Positions 1 through 9,452 of a stretch of 64,000 bases of DNA are shown here, in pieces (position 1 is the first letter of the stretch; each line of letters opens with the position of its first letter). The DNA comes from SAR92 clade bacterium (lineage in GTDB: Bacteria > Pseudomonadota > Gammaproteobacteria > Pseudomonadales > Porticoccaceae): assembly GCA_014381985.1 (NCBI GenBank), contig JACNKP010000070.1:1-64000 (forward strand), given 5' to 3'. Below the pieces are notes generated by a model. The model did no database searches. It was not told the DNA's origin and saw only the letters and a program-made list of their open reading frames with translations. Made by a program: the position numbers and the translations under genes.

Positions 1-1183
1 TAATCCCTAAAATCGGCAGGATTGAAAACTTGGATAGCATGTTTATCGTCAACCCGACCCCAGGTAAATTCCAGGGTGCCCCCTTGTGGGCAACCCCGAT
101 CCCTAGGGCCCCCCAAAGTGCTAGCTGCGGGCTGAGAAACAGCATCAGTATAATAAGGCCCAGGATCAAACCGCCTATGGCATTCTTAGTGAGCAGTGAC
201 AGCCGGCCCTCAAACAGCACTGAATAGTCTCGCCAAGTGTCCATTTGAAGTTCGTTGGGCAGAAAGGAAGCGCCTGTTGCTACATAGTCCTTAACGGCTT
301 TGGTGGTTGCAATCACGTCAGGATCTTCACCCACGCTGATGGCAAGAAAAATGGCGGTTTTACCATTAAATCGGGTCAGCGAATTTCGTTCTTCAAAAGT
401 GTCTTTAACGACAGCCACATCGCCAATAGTAATCTCTGTTCCGTCACCGCGACTGGTTACGATGATCTTGTTAAAATCGTCTTCATAATAGGCCTGACCG
501 CGCGTTTGTACCTGAATATCGCCACCATCGGCGCGGATAGTCCCCGCGGGTAAATTCAGGGATGTGCGACGAATTGCGGTGACAACATCGTCAAAAGAAA
601 GCCCATAGCGACGCATATCAATCTCAGATAGCTCTATATCAACCTGTGGCTGACGAACACCCCAGACATCGACAGAGTCAATGTCTCGCATGGCGGCAAG
701 ATCATCACGAATACGTTCGCCATATTCTTTCAGAACGCGCTCTTCAGCATCGCCAAATAGAGCAATTCTGATGACCTCCTCGCGCTCTACTAGCTCAGTA
801 ACAATAGGACGTTCGGCGTCTTTAGGAAAGGTGGTGACAGCATCGACACGACTCTTTATGTCGTTGAGCATTTTTGTCATTTCATAGTTCGTGTCAACTT
901 CGACCGTGACAGAACCTCGTCCTTTACGTGCTTCTGACGATAAACCTTTAATACCATCTAAGTTATAAATAGCCTCCTCAATACGCACCACAATTTGTTC
1001 TTCGACTTCTTTTGGTCCCGCTCCAGGATAGGGCATATTGACGGTAATGTAATTCACCGATACGGAGGGAAAAACCTCTTTCCCAATACCATAGGCACCA
1101 AAAAAACCACCGACTAAAATCAGTATCATCAACAGGTTGGCCGCAACAGGGTTGCTTACAAACCACTTAATGGACGCATTCAA
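1..1183 (-). CDS. RND multidrug efflux permease, N-terminal part (cut by window edge)
   Basis: This is the inner-membrane pump of a tripartite RND efflux system (AcrB/HAE-like), which exports hydrophobic compounds using the proton gradient. About 394 residues are visible. They open KWFVSNPVAANLLMIL (first membrane span), then YPGAGPKEVEEQI and the long first periplasmic porter region, and reach the next spans (GLILILGLIILMLFL) before the left edge. The start is read as TTG at 1183, which overlaps the TGA stop of the adaptor gene upstream, so the two are translationally coupled. Substrate cannot be told from the sequence. The rest of the gene lies outside the window. Confidence 0.9.
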   Translation of the reverse strand, partial: MNASIKWFVSNPVAANLLMILILVGGFFGAYGIGKEVFPSVSVNYITVNMPYPGAGPKEVEEQIVVRIEEAIYNLDGIKGLSSEARKGRGSVTVEVDTNYEMTKMLNDIKSRVDAVTTFPKDAERPIVTELVEREEVIRIALFGDAEERVLKEYGERIRDDLAAMRDIDSVDVWGVRQPQVDIELSEIDMRRYGLSFDDVVTAIRRTSLNLPAGTIRADGGDIQVQTRGQAYYEDDFNKIIVTSRGDGTEITIGDVAVVKDTFEERNSLTRFNGKTAIFLAISVGEDPDVIATTKAVKDYVATGASFLPNELQMDTWRDYSVLFEGRLSLLTKNAIGGLILGLIILMLFLSPQLALWGALGIGVAHKGAPWNLPGVGLTINMLSKFSILPILGI

Positions 1184-2388
1184 AGTATTGATTCCTCTGT
1201 GTCGGCGCTCTGGTTCTTGACCAAGACCTCTTTCTTAGGCAGTACTTTCATGCCATTGATGGCTAGGGGGATACGAGAAGAAACAATGCGCATACCGGGT
1301 CTAAGGCCAACCGCAGTGATGCTGTTAGCTTGGGTCTGAATGACTGAAACCGACTGATAATGAACTTCATTGTCTTGATTAAGAATGAGAATCTCATTAC
1401 CCCGATACACGGCGGTTTTTGGAATGGTTACTGCGTCCGTAATGGTTTTTCCGGCAATTTCCGCTTCAACAAAAAGCCCAATATTTAGTGGTGGTCTATT
1501 ACCTGAAGCATCTGACTTAAACGGGTTCTCCACCTCTGCCACCGCATAGGTCATTCTGCTTTTCACATCAATTGAGGCGTCGGTTCGAACGATTTTGCCC
1601 TGCCACTCATAAACCTGATCACCGACTCTGCTGCGCAGAGTAACACTGGGATAGTAAATGGTTTTGTTGTCTTCGAAATTCACGGGCAGTTCAACTAACG
1701 CGGCTTCTCGATCTGACAGCGGCAGGCGCACTTCTACGACATCAGTGCTATAAACCTTTGCGATTCGCGCTCCGGGATTAACGTACTGCCCAAGGTTAGC
1801 AAATGTCTGGCGAATGCGGCCGCGAAAGGGCGCGCTAATACCGGTGCGAGCAAGGTCCAGTTGCGCCTTTTTTAGATCGGCTTGCGCCGAGTCAAGGCCC
1901 GCCTTTGCTGAGTTTAATTGTGGTTGCCGCAAAAAAAGCGCGTTGGCAGTTGTATCCTTGAGGTCTCGCCATTCACGTTTGGCTTGTCGCGAACGCCCTT
2001 GTTCCAGAGCGACCAGTTCAGCCGCTTTAGCCACCTGAGCTTTTGCTCGGGTCACCGAAAATTCATAATCTTCTGGCTCAATCTGAATGAGTTGCTCGCC
2101 CGCTTTAAAAAAACCGCCGTTGGCATACTGATCAGCGGTCGCAAGGACTCGTCCAGCGACTTGAGAAACCAAATCAATTTCGCGTTTTGGTGCGACTGTG
2201 CCCTGAGAGCGAATGATCACTGAAAGGGGCGAAGGCGAGATCGTCATCACCTGCACTGAAAGCGCCGGTTTAGGTGGTCTTGCTGTGCGTTGAGGTTTCG
2301 GACTGAAATAGGCCAGCGAGGCGATTAGAAACAGCCCCACAATTAAAGCGCTTACTGCGATCAGTTCCTTGCGACTTAATACTGACAT
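1180..2388 (-). CDS. RND efflux periplasmic adaptor (membrane fusion protein)
   Basis: The product (402 aa) bridges the RND permease and an outer-membrane channel. It has one N-terminal membrane anchor (ELIAVSALIVGLFLIASLAY), a lipoyl/barrel-sandwich half (GTVAPKREIDLVSQVAGRV), an alpha-hairpin rich in Ala, Lys and Gln, the second lipoyl half (ISAPFRGRIRQTFANLGQYV) and beta-barrel/MP domains. I chose ATG at 2388, preceded by AAGG; the reading frame extends to a TTG at 2448, but those 20 extra residues would bury the anchor. Its stop overlaps the TTG start of the permease downstream, so they form one operon. The outer-membrane partner is not in the window. Confidence 0.9.
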   Translation of the reverse strand: MSVLSRKELIAVSALIVGLFLIASLAYFSPKPQRTARPPKPALSVQVMTISPSPLSVIIRSQGTVAPKREIDLVSQVAGRVLATADQYANGGFFKAGEQLIQIEPEDYEFSVTRAKAQVAKAAELVALEQGRSRQAKREWRDLKDTTANALFLRQPQLNSAKAGLDSAQADLKKAQLDLARTGISAPFRGRIRQTFANLGQYVNPGARIAKVYSTDVVEVRLPLSDREAALVELPVNFEDNKTIYYPSVTLRSRVGDQVYEWQGKIVRTDASIDVKSRMTYAVAEVENPFKSDASGNRPPLNIGLFVEAEIAGKTITDAVTIPKTAVYRGNEILILNQDNEVHYQSVSVIQTQANSITAVGLRPGMRIVSSRIPLAINGMKVLPKKEVLVKNQSADTEESIL

Positions 2389-2594
2389 TAATGGGTAACC
2401 TTTAAGTTGCGTATATGGTGATTTTCGATCAGCCCAGACGAAAGGCAATCATAAATTAATATCGGCAGCTAATAAACGCAGCAGAACCTGCCTGGTTGAC
2501 AGTGTATGAGGCATTTACTAGCTAGTACATCGCGACCACACAGGCCAATGCTTTCTTAGTGAGAATTACGGCAAAAAATAGGTAATGGATTGTT

Positions 2595-3878
2595 TTACCC
2601 AGCGTTGGCTTTTTGGTGCTCATCCTGATCTGATAAGTCATTAAACATCTCTCTGTCTAACAGACCTTCACTATCGGCTACCACTGCGGTGACCATGCCA
2701 TCTCCTGACACATTGACGACAGTTCGCATCATATCCAATAGGCGATCGACTCCAATAATCAAACCAATGCCCTCAACGGGTAAGCCAACTTGCTGCAAGA
2801 CCATGGCTAAGGTAATTAACCCTACACCTGGCACACCGGCAGTGCCTATGGATGCTAATGTGGCGGTTGCAACAACGGCTAAGTATTCGCTCATAGTCAG
2901 GTCAAGACCATAGGCCTGAGCAATAAAGACGGTCGCAATGCCTTGCATAATTGCGGTGCCATCCATATTGACTGTTGCCCCTAAAGGAATCGTAAAAGAT
3001 GCAATTGAATTGTGTGCGCCAACTCTTGTTCGGGCTACATTTAGAGTGATTGGCATCGTTGCATTACTAGATGAGGTACTAAAAGCGAATAATAGTGCCG
3101 GGCGCATGTTTTTAAATAGGGTTAGTGGATTTAAGCGGGTAAGTAGCGCAAATATACTGGTATATACAACGCTGGCATGGAGAAATAGAACGAACACTAT
3201 CGTGCCAAAGTACAGTGCCAGATTAATAATGGCCGAGAACCCTTGGCTCGTAAATAATTTCGCCAACAGGCAAAACACCCCATAAGGCGCAAGGTTCATT
3301 AAAATAGCCACCATTCTCATAATGACATCACTAATCATCTGACAGCCGCGCAAAACGGTTTTTCCAGAATCACCCGCCTGTAATATAGCGACGCCGACTA
3401 GAATGGCGAAGACTATAACTTGCAACATATTACCCTCGACCATTGCCTGAAATGGGTTAGAGGGGAAAATCCCAATAAAGACGTCTTTAAAGGATGGCGC
3501 GGGTTTGGCGATATAGTTAGCCGCTTCAGCGGTATTGATGCCTACGCCAGGGTCGACGATGTTAGCGATGGTCAGGGCAAGACTCACTGCAATTGCTGTC
3601 GTCACTAAGTAAAGGCCGATGGTTTTGAGGGCTACCTGACCCATCTTGACGTCCTCGCCCATCGAGGCAGAACCGCACACCAAAGAGAAAAATACCAGAG
3701 GTACTACTAACAACTTTAAAGAAATGACGAAAACCTTACCTATCACATCAAAAATATTGTCTACAAACCAAGCGATAAGAGGTGTTTGCTCAGGATCAGC
3801 GCCACCTAGTGCATTTAGTACTAAACCTAGAATTATGCCAAGTACCATTCCCGATAGAATTTTTGATGAAAGTTGCAT
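2595..3878 (-). CDS. Sodium/proton-dicarboxylate or glutamate symporter (DAACS family)
   Basis: A 427-residue member of the dicarboxylate/amino acid:cation symporter family (GltP/DctA/GltPh type), importing glutamate, aspartate or C4-dicarboxylates with Na+ or H+. Family hallmarks are present: the serine-rich hairpin as STSSSNATMP near residue 270, NMDGTAIMQG in transmembrane segment 7, and GTAGVPGVG in the second hairpin. Eight membrane spans are expected. The ATG at 3878 gives the usual family N-terminus. The gene stands alone between the RND operon and an MFS gene. Substrate is not resolvable by eye. Confidence 0.9.
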   Translation of the reverse strand: MQLSSKILSGMVLGIILGLVLNALGGADPEQTPLIAWFVDNIFDVIGKVFVISLKLLVVPLVFFSLVCGSASMGEDVKMGQVALKTIGLYLVTTAIAVSLALTIANIVDPGVGINTAEAANYIAKPAPSFKDVFIGIFPSNPFQAMVEGNMLQVIVFAILVGVAILQAGDSGKTVLRGCQMISDVIMRMVAILMNLAPYGVFCLLAKLFTSQGFSAIINLALYFGTIVFVLFLHASVVYTSIFALLTRLNPLTLFKNMRPALLFAFSTSSSNATMPITLNVARTRVGAHNSIASFTIPLGATVNMDGTAIMQGIATVFIAQAYGLDLTMSEYLAVVATATLASIGTAGVPGVGLITLAMVLQQVGLPVEGIGLIIGVDRLLDMMRTVVNVSGDGMVTAVVADSEGLLDREMFNDLSDQDEHQKANAG

Positions 3879-3904
3879 GCGCGCTTAGAGCTCCGTGTTA
3901 GCGA

Positions 3905-5260
3905 TTAGAGGTGCAGTTTGAACCGGCTCGATGACCAGAATACAAACCTTGAAACAAATTCAGGGACCCGCATAAATATTACCCCGACCACGACCATATT
4001 CATGATGGCTACAGTAATGAAAAAATCCATAATACTCCAGCCCAAAAAGCTTAGAAAAAACATTCCCAACAGGCTGCCACCGACCATAAATGCGGCATTA
4101 ATAATAGCATTTACTGAGAGAATGCGTGCCCGCTTGTTACTGGCAGTTCGCTGCTGAACCATCGCGTTTAGAGGTACGATAAAGAAGCCGCCAAACATGC
4201 CAATCATTACTAAGTCGATGAGTATATGAGTTCCGCCGCTGAGGCTGAAGAACTGACCCGGCATTACTTCACTGAACGACGCATTTGCTTGCTGATAGGC
4301 CATGGAGGTAAAACTTAGATCAAAGGCAAAAATACTTAGACCGAGGGCTCCCAACGGAACAATGCCTGGTTCGACAGCGCCTCTAGACAAGCGGTTACAC
4401 AGTAAGGAGCCAATAGCGACGCCAACAATGAATGCGCCGAGTAAAATGGAGATTAGGCGGGGGTGGCCATTCAATATGGTTACTGTGTAGTTGGGCACCT
4501 GGGTCAGAAAGCAACCGCCATAGAGCCAAAACCAAGAGATCGCCAGAATGCAGTAAAACACCGTGCGGTTCTCGCGCGCCATGCGGAAATTGCCCGATGT
4601 TTCGGTAAATGGATTTAGGCGTAGCTTTTGCCCAGGATTTTCTGAAGGGGCCTCTGGAATCTCTCTGCTACTTACCCATCCAATCAGGGAGACAAGAACA
4701 ATGAGGCCGCTTAACATCGCAATGCCGTTCTCCAGCGTTACCATCCATCCGCCAATCAATGTGCCAAGTAAAATAGATCCAAAGGTACCCATGCTTATCT
4801 GTGCATTACCTGCCAATAACTCATCGTTGTTTAAATGCTGAGGGATAAGAGAATATTTTGCAGGGCCAAAAAATGCTGATTGGGTACCCAGCAAAAATAA
4901 GATGACCAGCATGAAATTAAAATTCTCAGTCATCAGAGCGTAGGTGCCGGCCAACATAATAAAAATCTCAGCAAGCTTAACTCTGCGCATCAACATTGCT
5001 TTGTCATAGGTATCTGCCAATTGGCCAGCCGTCGTAGAGAACAGAAAAAAGGGCAGGATAAATAAGCCAACGGCCAAGTTGGTGGTGAAGTTAGTGCTGC
5101 TATCTGACCCCGCTGCCGCGGTGCTAACCACAATCACCAAGAGAGCATTTTTGAATAGGTTGTCATTGAACGCGCCGAGAAATTGAGTAATAAAAAAAGG
5201 TAGGAACCTTCTTTGAGTAAACAGGTGAAACTGACTCTTGAGTTGATTAGTTTGTTCCAT
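3905..5260 (-). CDS. MFS transporter, LplT/Aas-type
   Basis: A 451-residue major facilitator protein whose N-terminus (FLPFFITQFLGAFNDNLFKN) is the signature of the lysophospholipid flippase group LplT and of the transporter half of Aas-like fusions. About twelve hydrophobic segments can be traced; the loop between spans 2 and 3 contains GQLADTYDKAMLMRRVK, the expected MFS loop motif. A role in moving lysophospholipids across the inner membrane for re-acylation is inferred from the family. No acyltransferase domain is fused and none lies next to it. ATG at 5260; the cupin gene ends 10 bases upstream, so the two may be co-transcribed. Confidence 0.8.
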   Translation of the reverse strand: MEQTNQLKSQFHLFTQRRFLPFFITQFLGAFNDNLFKNALLVIVVSTAAAGSDSSTNFTTNLAVGLFILPFFLFSTTAGQLADTYDKAMLMRRVKLAEIFIMLAGTYALMTENFNFMLVILFLLGTQSAFFGPAKYSLIPQHLNNDELLAGNAQISMGTFGSILLGTLIGGWMVTLENGIAMLSGLIVLVSLIGWVSSREIPEAPSENPGQKLRLNPFTETSGNFRMARENRTVFYCILAISWFWLYGGCFLTQVPNYTVTILNGHPRLISILLGAFIVGVAIGSLLCNRLSRGAVEPGIVPLGALGLSIFAFDLSFTSMAYQQANASFSEVMPGQFFSLSGGTHILIDLVMIGMFGGFFIVPLNAMVQQRTASNKRARILSVNAIINAAFMVGGSLLGMFFLSFLGWSIMDFFITVAIMNMVVVGVIFMRVPEFVSRFVFWSSSRFKLHL

Positions 5261-5270
5261 TGAAGCCTCG

Positions 5271-5624
5271 TTATTTAGCGTAATGACTCGCGCCTAAAAA
5301 GTGTAAAGAAACATAAGGCTGATCACCGATAACCCAACTATCGTGAGGCTGTCTCGGAATGTAAAACAAATCACCTTCATGCATTTCTACAACAGGGCCA
5401 TCAGCAAAAGCGGCTGTAGCACATCCAGATATTACCATTCCGACATGCTCGACATCACAAAAATCTTTACCCAAGGGTTGGCCCACATCTGAGGACCACT
5501 TCCAGCCCGGCATATAAGTCGCACGGCCTATGGTCATACCGCCAAGGGTTACCGTTTCAAATTTGCCTTTGTCAAAGGTAGTGACTTCATCTGGATTATC
5601 AAATTGTTTGAGAACCATATCCAT
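5271..5624 (-). CDS. Small single-domain cupin protein
   Basis: A 117-residue protein that is essentially one cupin barrel. The metal-site motifs are partly kept: CDVEHVGMVISG resembles motif 1, and the GDLFYIPRQPHDSWV stretch resembles motif 2 with its histidine. Such proteins bind a metal and act as small isomerases, dioxygenases or sensors; no substrate can be inferred. ATG at 5624 is preceded by AGGAGC at good distance. It lies between a GNAT gene and the MFS gene on the same strand. Confidence 0.75.
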   Translation of the reverse strand: MDMVLKQFDNPDEVTTFDKGKFETVTLGGMTIGRATYMPGWKWSSDVGQPLGKDFCDVEHVGMVISGCATAAFADGPVVEMHEGDLFYIPRQPHDSWVIGDQPYVSLHFLGASHYAK

Positions 5625-5655
5625 TTTAGTGCTCCTAATACCACATCACCCATTT

Positions 5656-6162
5656 TTATGTGTTTAAGTTAAGGCTGAGAATAGAGGTTTTTCGACTGCC
5701 TGACTGCCTGCGTTGAGGGTCAGAAAAACAATCTAGCTCGGTGAATCCAGCCTTTCTCATCATACCAGCAGAGGCTAGGTTCTGTTCATGCCGGGATATG
5801 AGTAACTCATTTGCGCCGAGTTCTTTGGCCGTTATTGCGATCTGTTTAAGCAGGGTGCTACCAATACCTTTCCCGCTCCACTGAGAATGTACGACCACTT
5901 CAGCCACATAAATCACATCATTTCGGCTAACATGGTGATCAAAAAAACCTGGGATATCTCCGAGTTTACAATAAATGGCAAGGCCAACAATATACTCTCC
6001 ATCCTTGGCTACCAGACAGTAATCAGCCCCTACAGCAAGGCGTTTGAATTGCTGATTTATGCCATCCTCGGGAAGGTAGTTCCATTGATTGGTGCCGTTT
6101 TGCACGAGAAACTTTTGTAGGTAGTCAAGTTCATTCGATAAAGCAAAATGTGTCGTTAACAT
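5656..6162 (-). CDS. GNAT family N-acetyltransferase
   Basis: A 168-residue acyl-CoA-dependent acetyltransferase. The acetyl-CoA binding motif A is visible as VVVHSQWSGKGIGSTLLKQI around residues 105-125 (the Q/R-x-x-G-x-G/A loop reads SGKGIG). The following helix and the NLASAGMMRKAGF segment match motif B, where a bound-CoA asparagine is usual. The acetylated substrate is unknown. It sits between modC and the cupin gene with 19 and 31 bases of spacing, so co-transcription is possible but nothing ties its function to molybdate. Confidence 0.8.
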   Translation of the reverse strand: MLTTHFALSNELDYLQKFLVQNGTNQWNYLPEDGINQQFKRLAVGADYCLVAKDGEYIVGLAIYCKLGDIPGFFDHHVSRNDVIYVAEVVVHSQWSGKGIGSTLLKQIAITAKELGANELLISRHEQNLASAGMMRKAGFTELDCFSDPQRRQSGSRKTSILSLNLNT

Positions 6163-6181
6163 GATCGAATGCTCTTTAATG

Positions 6182-7249
6182 TTAGGTCAGTAAGGCGGCA
6201 GTTTTAACTTGAGCATAAACCTTATCGCCCTCTTTAAGATTTAGATTATAAGCTGATTTACACGTAATTCTGGACAGCAGAGCGGTTTCATCGGCAATTA
6301 ATCGCACCGTCATCTGAGATTTGCTTTCTTTAACAATCGCATCGATAGTGACAGGAATAATATTGAGAATGCTCGTGTTTTTTTGCGGCTCAAGAGTAAT
6401 GCTGACATCACGGGCGAGCACCTGTAAGCGGACTTTTGAGCCCACGATTAAAGGTTCAGCCGCTACTGAAAGTTGACCGCCTAGAAATGCCACAGAGGCT
6501 AAGCCAAATTCTTCATCGTAGTGCGACACGGAGGCTTTAATAATACTTTCAGCACGAGATTGATGAGCCATCGGTAGATCCAGAGCGGTGAATATTTCAC
6601 TCATCTTGCCGGAGGCTTTTATCTCGCCATTATCAAGCAACAGCATGTGATCGGCTAAGCGAGCAACCTCGTTGCGTGAATGGCTCACATACAGAACTGG
6701 GATGTCTAGCTGCTGATAAACGGATTCAAGGTAGGGCAATATGTCGGCTTTTTGATCGTCCCCTAAGGCTGCCAAAGGCTCATCCAGTAACAACATTGAC
6801 GGGTTTGTGGCTAACGCGCGCGCGATGGCAACTCGTTGTTGTTCACCACCCGATAACTGCCATGGCATACGCTTTAGCAGGTGCTCTATGCCAAGCAAGT
6901 CTATGGCTTGTTGCAGGACGACTGCAGAAGATTCATCTTTTGCACGCGCCACGCCATAGTTGATATTACCTTGCACAGTGAGATGGCTGAACAGGCTAGG
7001 TTCTTGGAAGACATAGCCGATTTTACGTTGGTGTGTTGGCAAAAAGACTCCATTCCCTTGCCATAGAGCATCACCTACTTTGAGGTAGCCATTATCGGCG
7101 TGCTCCAACCCTGCGATAGCTCTTAAAAGTGTTGTTTTTCCGCTGCCAGAGGGGCCGAATATGGCTGTTACGCCGGTTTCAGGAATAACAGTGTCGATGT
7201 TGAGAGCAAACTCACCACGTTGAATATTAAACCGCACGGCTATCGTCAT
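6182..7249 (-). CDS. modC: Molybdate ABC transporter ATP-binding protein
   Basis: ATPase of the ModABC molybdate importer, 355 aa. It has Walker [19 protein letters not shown]-loop in [10 protein letters not shown], signature [15 protein letters not shown], Walker [11 protein letters not shown] and the H-loop in YVSHSRNEV. The C-terminal part (from about residue 265) is a TOBE/MOP-type molybdate-binding domain, which separates ModC from other importers. ATG overlaps the end of modB by 4 bases (ATGA), indicating translational coupling. A molybdate-responsive ModE is not encoded in the window. Confidence 0.93.
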   Translation of the reverse strand: MTIAVRFNIQRGEFALNIDTVIPETGVTAIFGPSGSGKTTLLRAIAGLEHADNGYLKVGDALWQGNGVFLPTHQRKIGYVFQEPSLFSHLTVQGNINYGVARAKDESSAVVLQQAIDLLGIEHLLKRMPWQLSGGEQQRVAIARALATNPSMLLLDEPLAALGDDQKADILPYLESVYQQLDIPVLYVSHSRNEVARLADHMLLLDNGEIKASGKMSEIFTALDLPMAHQSRAESIIKASVSHYDEEFGLASVAFLGGQLSVAAEPLIVGSKVRLQVLARDVSITLEPQKNTSILNIIPVTIDAIVKESKSQMTVRLIADETALLSRITCKSAYNLNLKEGDKVYAQVKTAALLT

Positions 7250-7929
7250 GGTTGGGCCACCGTGTAGCGACGGTTAGTACCATAAACAATAATCAACAAC
7301 AGAAATGAGAACAGTAAAAGACTGGCGGCCAACCAATGTGCTTGACCATACTCCAGGGCCTCAACATGATCATAAATAGCAATTGAAGCGACTTGCGTAC
7401 TCCCAGGAATATTGCCGCCAATCATCAACACCACCCCGAATTCACCCAAGGTATGAGCGAAGCCCAGCACACTCGCAGTAATAAATCCGGGCTTAGCCAT
7501 GGGCACGGCAATGGTAAAAAACCGGTCAAGTGGCGATGCGCGAAGTGTTGCCGCTACCTCTAAAGGTCTTTGGCCAACAGCAGTAAAGGCGTTTTGCAGT
7601 GGCTGCACAACAAAAGGCATGGAATAAAACACCGAGCCAATCACAAGTCCGGTAAAGGTAAAGGCCAAGGGCGCACCACCTAACATATCCACAAGGCCGC
7701 CGATCGGACCATTAGGGCCCAGTGAAATTAGCAAATAAAAGCCTAGCACCGTCGGGGGTAAAATAAGTGGCAGGGCAATAATGGCTTCGATAATATACTT
7801 AAATCGCCATTGGCTACGTGACAGCCACCAGGCCAGAGGTGTACCAATAATCAATAAAACGAGCGTACTCACCGACGCCAACTTAAGGGTCACGAAAAGC
7901 GCGGTTAAATCCTGTTCACTAAGGATCAT
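7246..7929 (-). CDS. modB: Molybdate ABC transporter permease
   Basis: Inner-membrane permease of ModABC, 227 aa, with five to six hydrophobic spans. The EAA-type loop that contacts ModC is seen as [20 protein letters not shown] around residues 140-160, and [20 protein letters not shown] is typical of ModB. The ATG overlaps the stop of modA by 4 bases and its own stop overlaps modC by 4 bases, so all three are coupled in the order modA-modB-modC. Confidence 0.93.
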   Translation of the reverse strand: MILSEQDLTALFVTLKLASVSTLVLLIIGTPLAWWLSRSQWRFKYIIEAIIALPLILPPTVLGFYLLISLGPNGPIGGLVDMLGGAPLAFTFTGLVIGSVFYSMPFVVQPLQNAFTAVGQRPLEVAATLRASPLDRFFTIAVPMAKPGFITASVLGFAHTLGEFGVVLMIGGNIPGSTQVASIAIYDHVEALEYGQAHWLAASLLLFSFLLLIIVYGTNRRYTVAQP

Positions 7930-8642
7930 GGTAAGTCATATCCGTAATTTTGAATAATCTGTCGAGCTAGGGGTCCTTTTAAAAACTTCAAAAAGTCCTT
8001 CGAAGCTTGTTTGTCGTTTAATAATACTGCTTGCTGATCAATCGGGCTATAAAGAGATTGGTGCGGCATCCAAAATGATCCTTGCACAGATCGCTTAGGG
8101 TTGACCGCTTGCGAATAGGCGACAAAACCCAACTCAGCATTGCCGCTGTGCACAAATTGAAACGTTTGGGCGATGTTCTCTCCACGCACTAATTTAGTTT
8201 GTAGCTTTGGCCATATATCCAGCTCCACCATAACTTGCTGTGCCCCCAAGCCATAAGGGGATAATTTAGGGTTAGCCAGAGCCAAGTGGCGAATGTCTTG
8301 GCTATTCAATAGGGTCTCTTTAAGATCATTGACATCAGGCTTTGAAGTCCACAGGACCAGTTTTCCTCTTGCATAGGTAGTGCGACTGCCTATAAGAGCG
8401 ATACCTTGCTCTTCTAAAAGCGCGGGTCGTGCTGCGTCTGCTGCGAGGAATACATCGAAAGGCGCACCATTTTTGATTTGCGCATAGTGCTTACCCGTAG
8501 AGCCAAACGAAAGTACGGCATGATGAGCCGTTGTCTTTTCAAACTCCACCGTGAGGGCTTTCATTGCAGTGGCAAAATTGCTGGCCACGGCCACTCTAAC
8601 TTCATCGGCAGGTGCGTTTGTGCCAGCGCTCCACAGAGTCAA
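7926..8642 (-). CDS. modA: Molybdate ABC transporter periplasmic binding protein; start uncertain
   Basis: Periplasmic molybdate-binding protein. The mature part is complete: [16 protein letters not shown] at the N-terminus, [20 protein letters not shown] with the oxyanion-binding serines, and GELGFVA-like [11 protein letters not shown]. The start is a problem. TTG at 8642 is the only conventional start codon in frame but leaves just 11 residues before the expected cleavage region. In-frame codons upstream, up to a TAG at 8708-8706, encode a convincing signal peptide ([18 protein letters not shown]) without ATG, GTG, TTG or CTG before it. An ATG at 8686 lies out of frame. A rare ATC/ATT start or a one-base indel is likely. 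Confidence 0.85.
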   Translation of the reverse strand: MTLWSAGTNAPADEVRVAVASNFATAMKALTVEFEKTTAHHAVLSFGSTGKHYAQIKNGAPFDVFLAADAARPALLEEQGIALIGSRTTYARGKLVLWTSKPDVNDLKETLLNSQDIRHLALANPKLSPYGLGAQQVMVELDIWPKLQTKLVRGENIAQTFQFVHSGNAELGFVAYSQAVNPKRSVQGSFWMPHQSLYSPIDQQAVLLNDKQASKDFLKFLKGPLARQIIQNYGYDLP

Positions 8643-8771
8643 TATAAGCGATAAATTAATGGCTAGTTGTTTGATGGCAACGGCATCCGAATAATGAGTG
8701 TGCGTATCTCTATGCTACTGCTTGGAATCTGGGGCCGCAAGCGATGTGTTTCGACCGCGGCGAGATAGGGT

Positions 8772-9158
8772 TCAACCAAACAGCCAACTATGCATTAAGC
8801 GCCCAGGCGTCAGTGTGAAACTACCTGCCACCAGAAGAGCGCCCACATATAAACCAATCATTTTGCGCCTATGTACCCGGATATTGCCAGAACGTATCGC
8901 CGTATAGGCGGTGGGTACTGTGTATATAACAAAGAGACTTAGCAGATGGATGTAACCAAAATGATTTAGAAATAGAGGGCCGATAACGGCTTTCATAAAA
9001 AGTGTAACGATGGCGGTAAACAGCATTAGCACCATATAAATTTTACCCAGCAGCCTGTGGGCGGGTGTTCCTTTACGATTCAGTAGCAGGTAAGTACCGA
9101 TGACGAAGGCTGGTGCTAAAGTGCCAAGATGAAGATAGGTTAATTGCATATAGGTCAT
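8772..9158 (-). CDS. DUF2306-type small membrane protein
   Basis: A 128-residue integral membrane protein with four hydrophobic segments. The conserved pattern of the DUF2306 family is visible: HRLLGKIYMVLM near residue 35, YIHLLSLFVIYTVP, and GNIRVHRRKMIGLYVGAL with a basic loop before the last span. The function of the family is unknown. ATG at 9158 follows AAAGAG at usual distance; a GTG just upstream adds one residue. The gene lies between modA and the VF530-like gene, both on the same strand. Confidence 0.7.
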   Translation of the reverse strand: MTYMQLTYLHLGTLAPAFVIGTYLLLNRKGTPAHRLLGKIYMVLMLFTAIVTLFMKAVIGPLFLNHFGYIHLLSLFVIYTVPTAYTAIRSGNIRVHRRKMIGLYVGALLVAGSFTLTPGRLMHSWLFG

Positions 9159-9182
9159 CACAAACTCTTTTAAGTCAGTCTA

Positions 9183-9452
9183 CTATTGGGCTGCGTTGTT
9201 GCCACTCGATGCTCGGCTTCCCCAGGGAGAGGGTGGCTCAAACGTTGATATATACAGGCTCTCTACTTTTTCTCTAGCCCAGGGCGTTCTGCGCAAGAAT
9301 TTTAAGGACGACTTAACTGACGGGTTGCTCTTAAAGCAGTTAATACTGATGCGCTGCGCAAGGCCATCCCAACCATAATGGTCAGCGAGGTTAGTTACCA
9401 CCATTTCTAAGGTGATGCCGTGCAATGGGTTGTTGGGCTGTTTTTCAGTCAT
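9183..9452 (-). CDS. VF530/DUF2132 family DNA-binding protein
   Basis: An 89-residue protein matching the VF530 (DUF2132) family: [20 protein letters not shown] followed by [13 protein letters not shown], then [17 protein letters not shown]. Structures of the family show a small helical fold related to DNA-binding domains; the cellular role is not established. The family core ends near residue 72 and the last 17 residues (Pro, Ser and Gly rich) are an extension. The ATG at 9452 overlaps the end of the upstream hydrolase gene by 8 bases, suggesting coupled translation. Confidence 0.8.
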   Translation of the reverse strand: MTEKQPNNPLHGITLEMVVTNLADHYGWDGLAQRISINCFKSNPSVKSSLKFLRRTPWAREKVESLYISTFEPPSPWGSRASSGNNAAQ

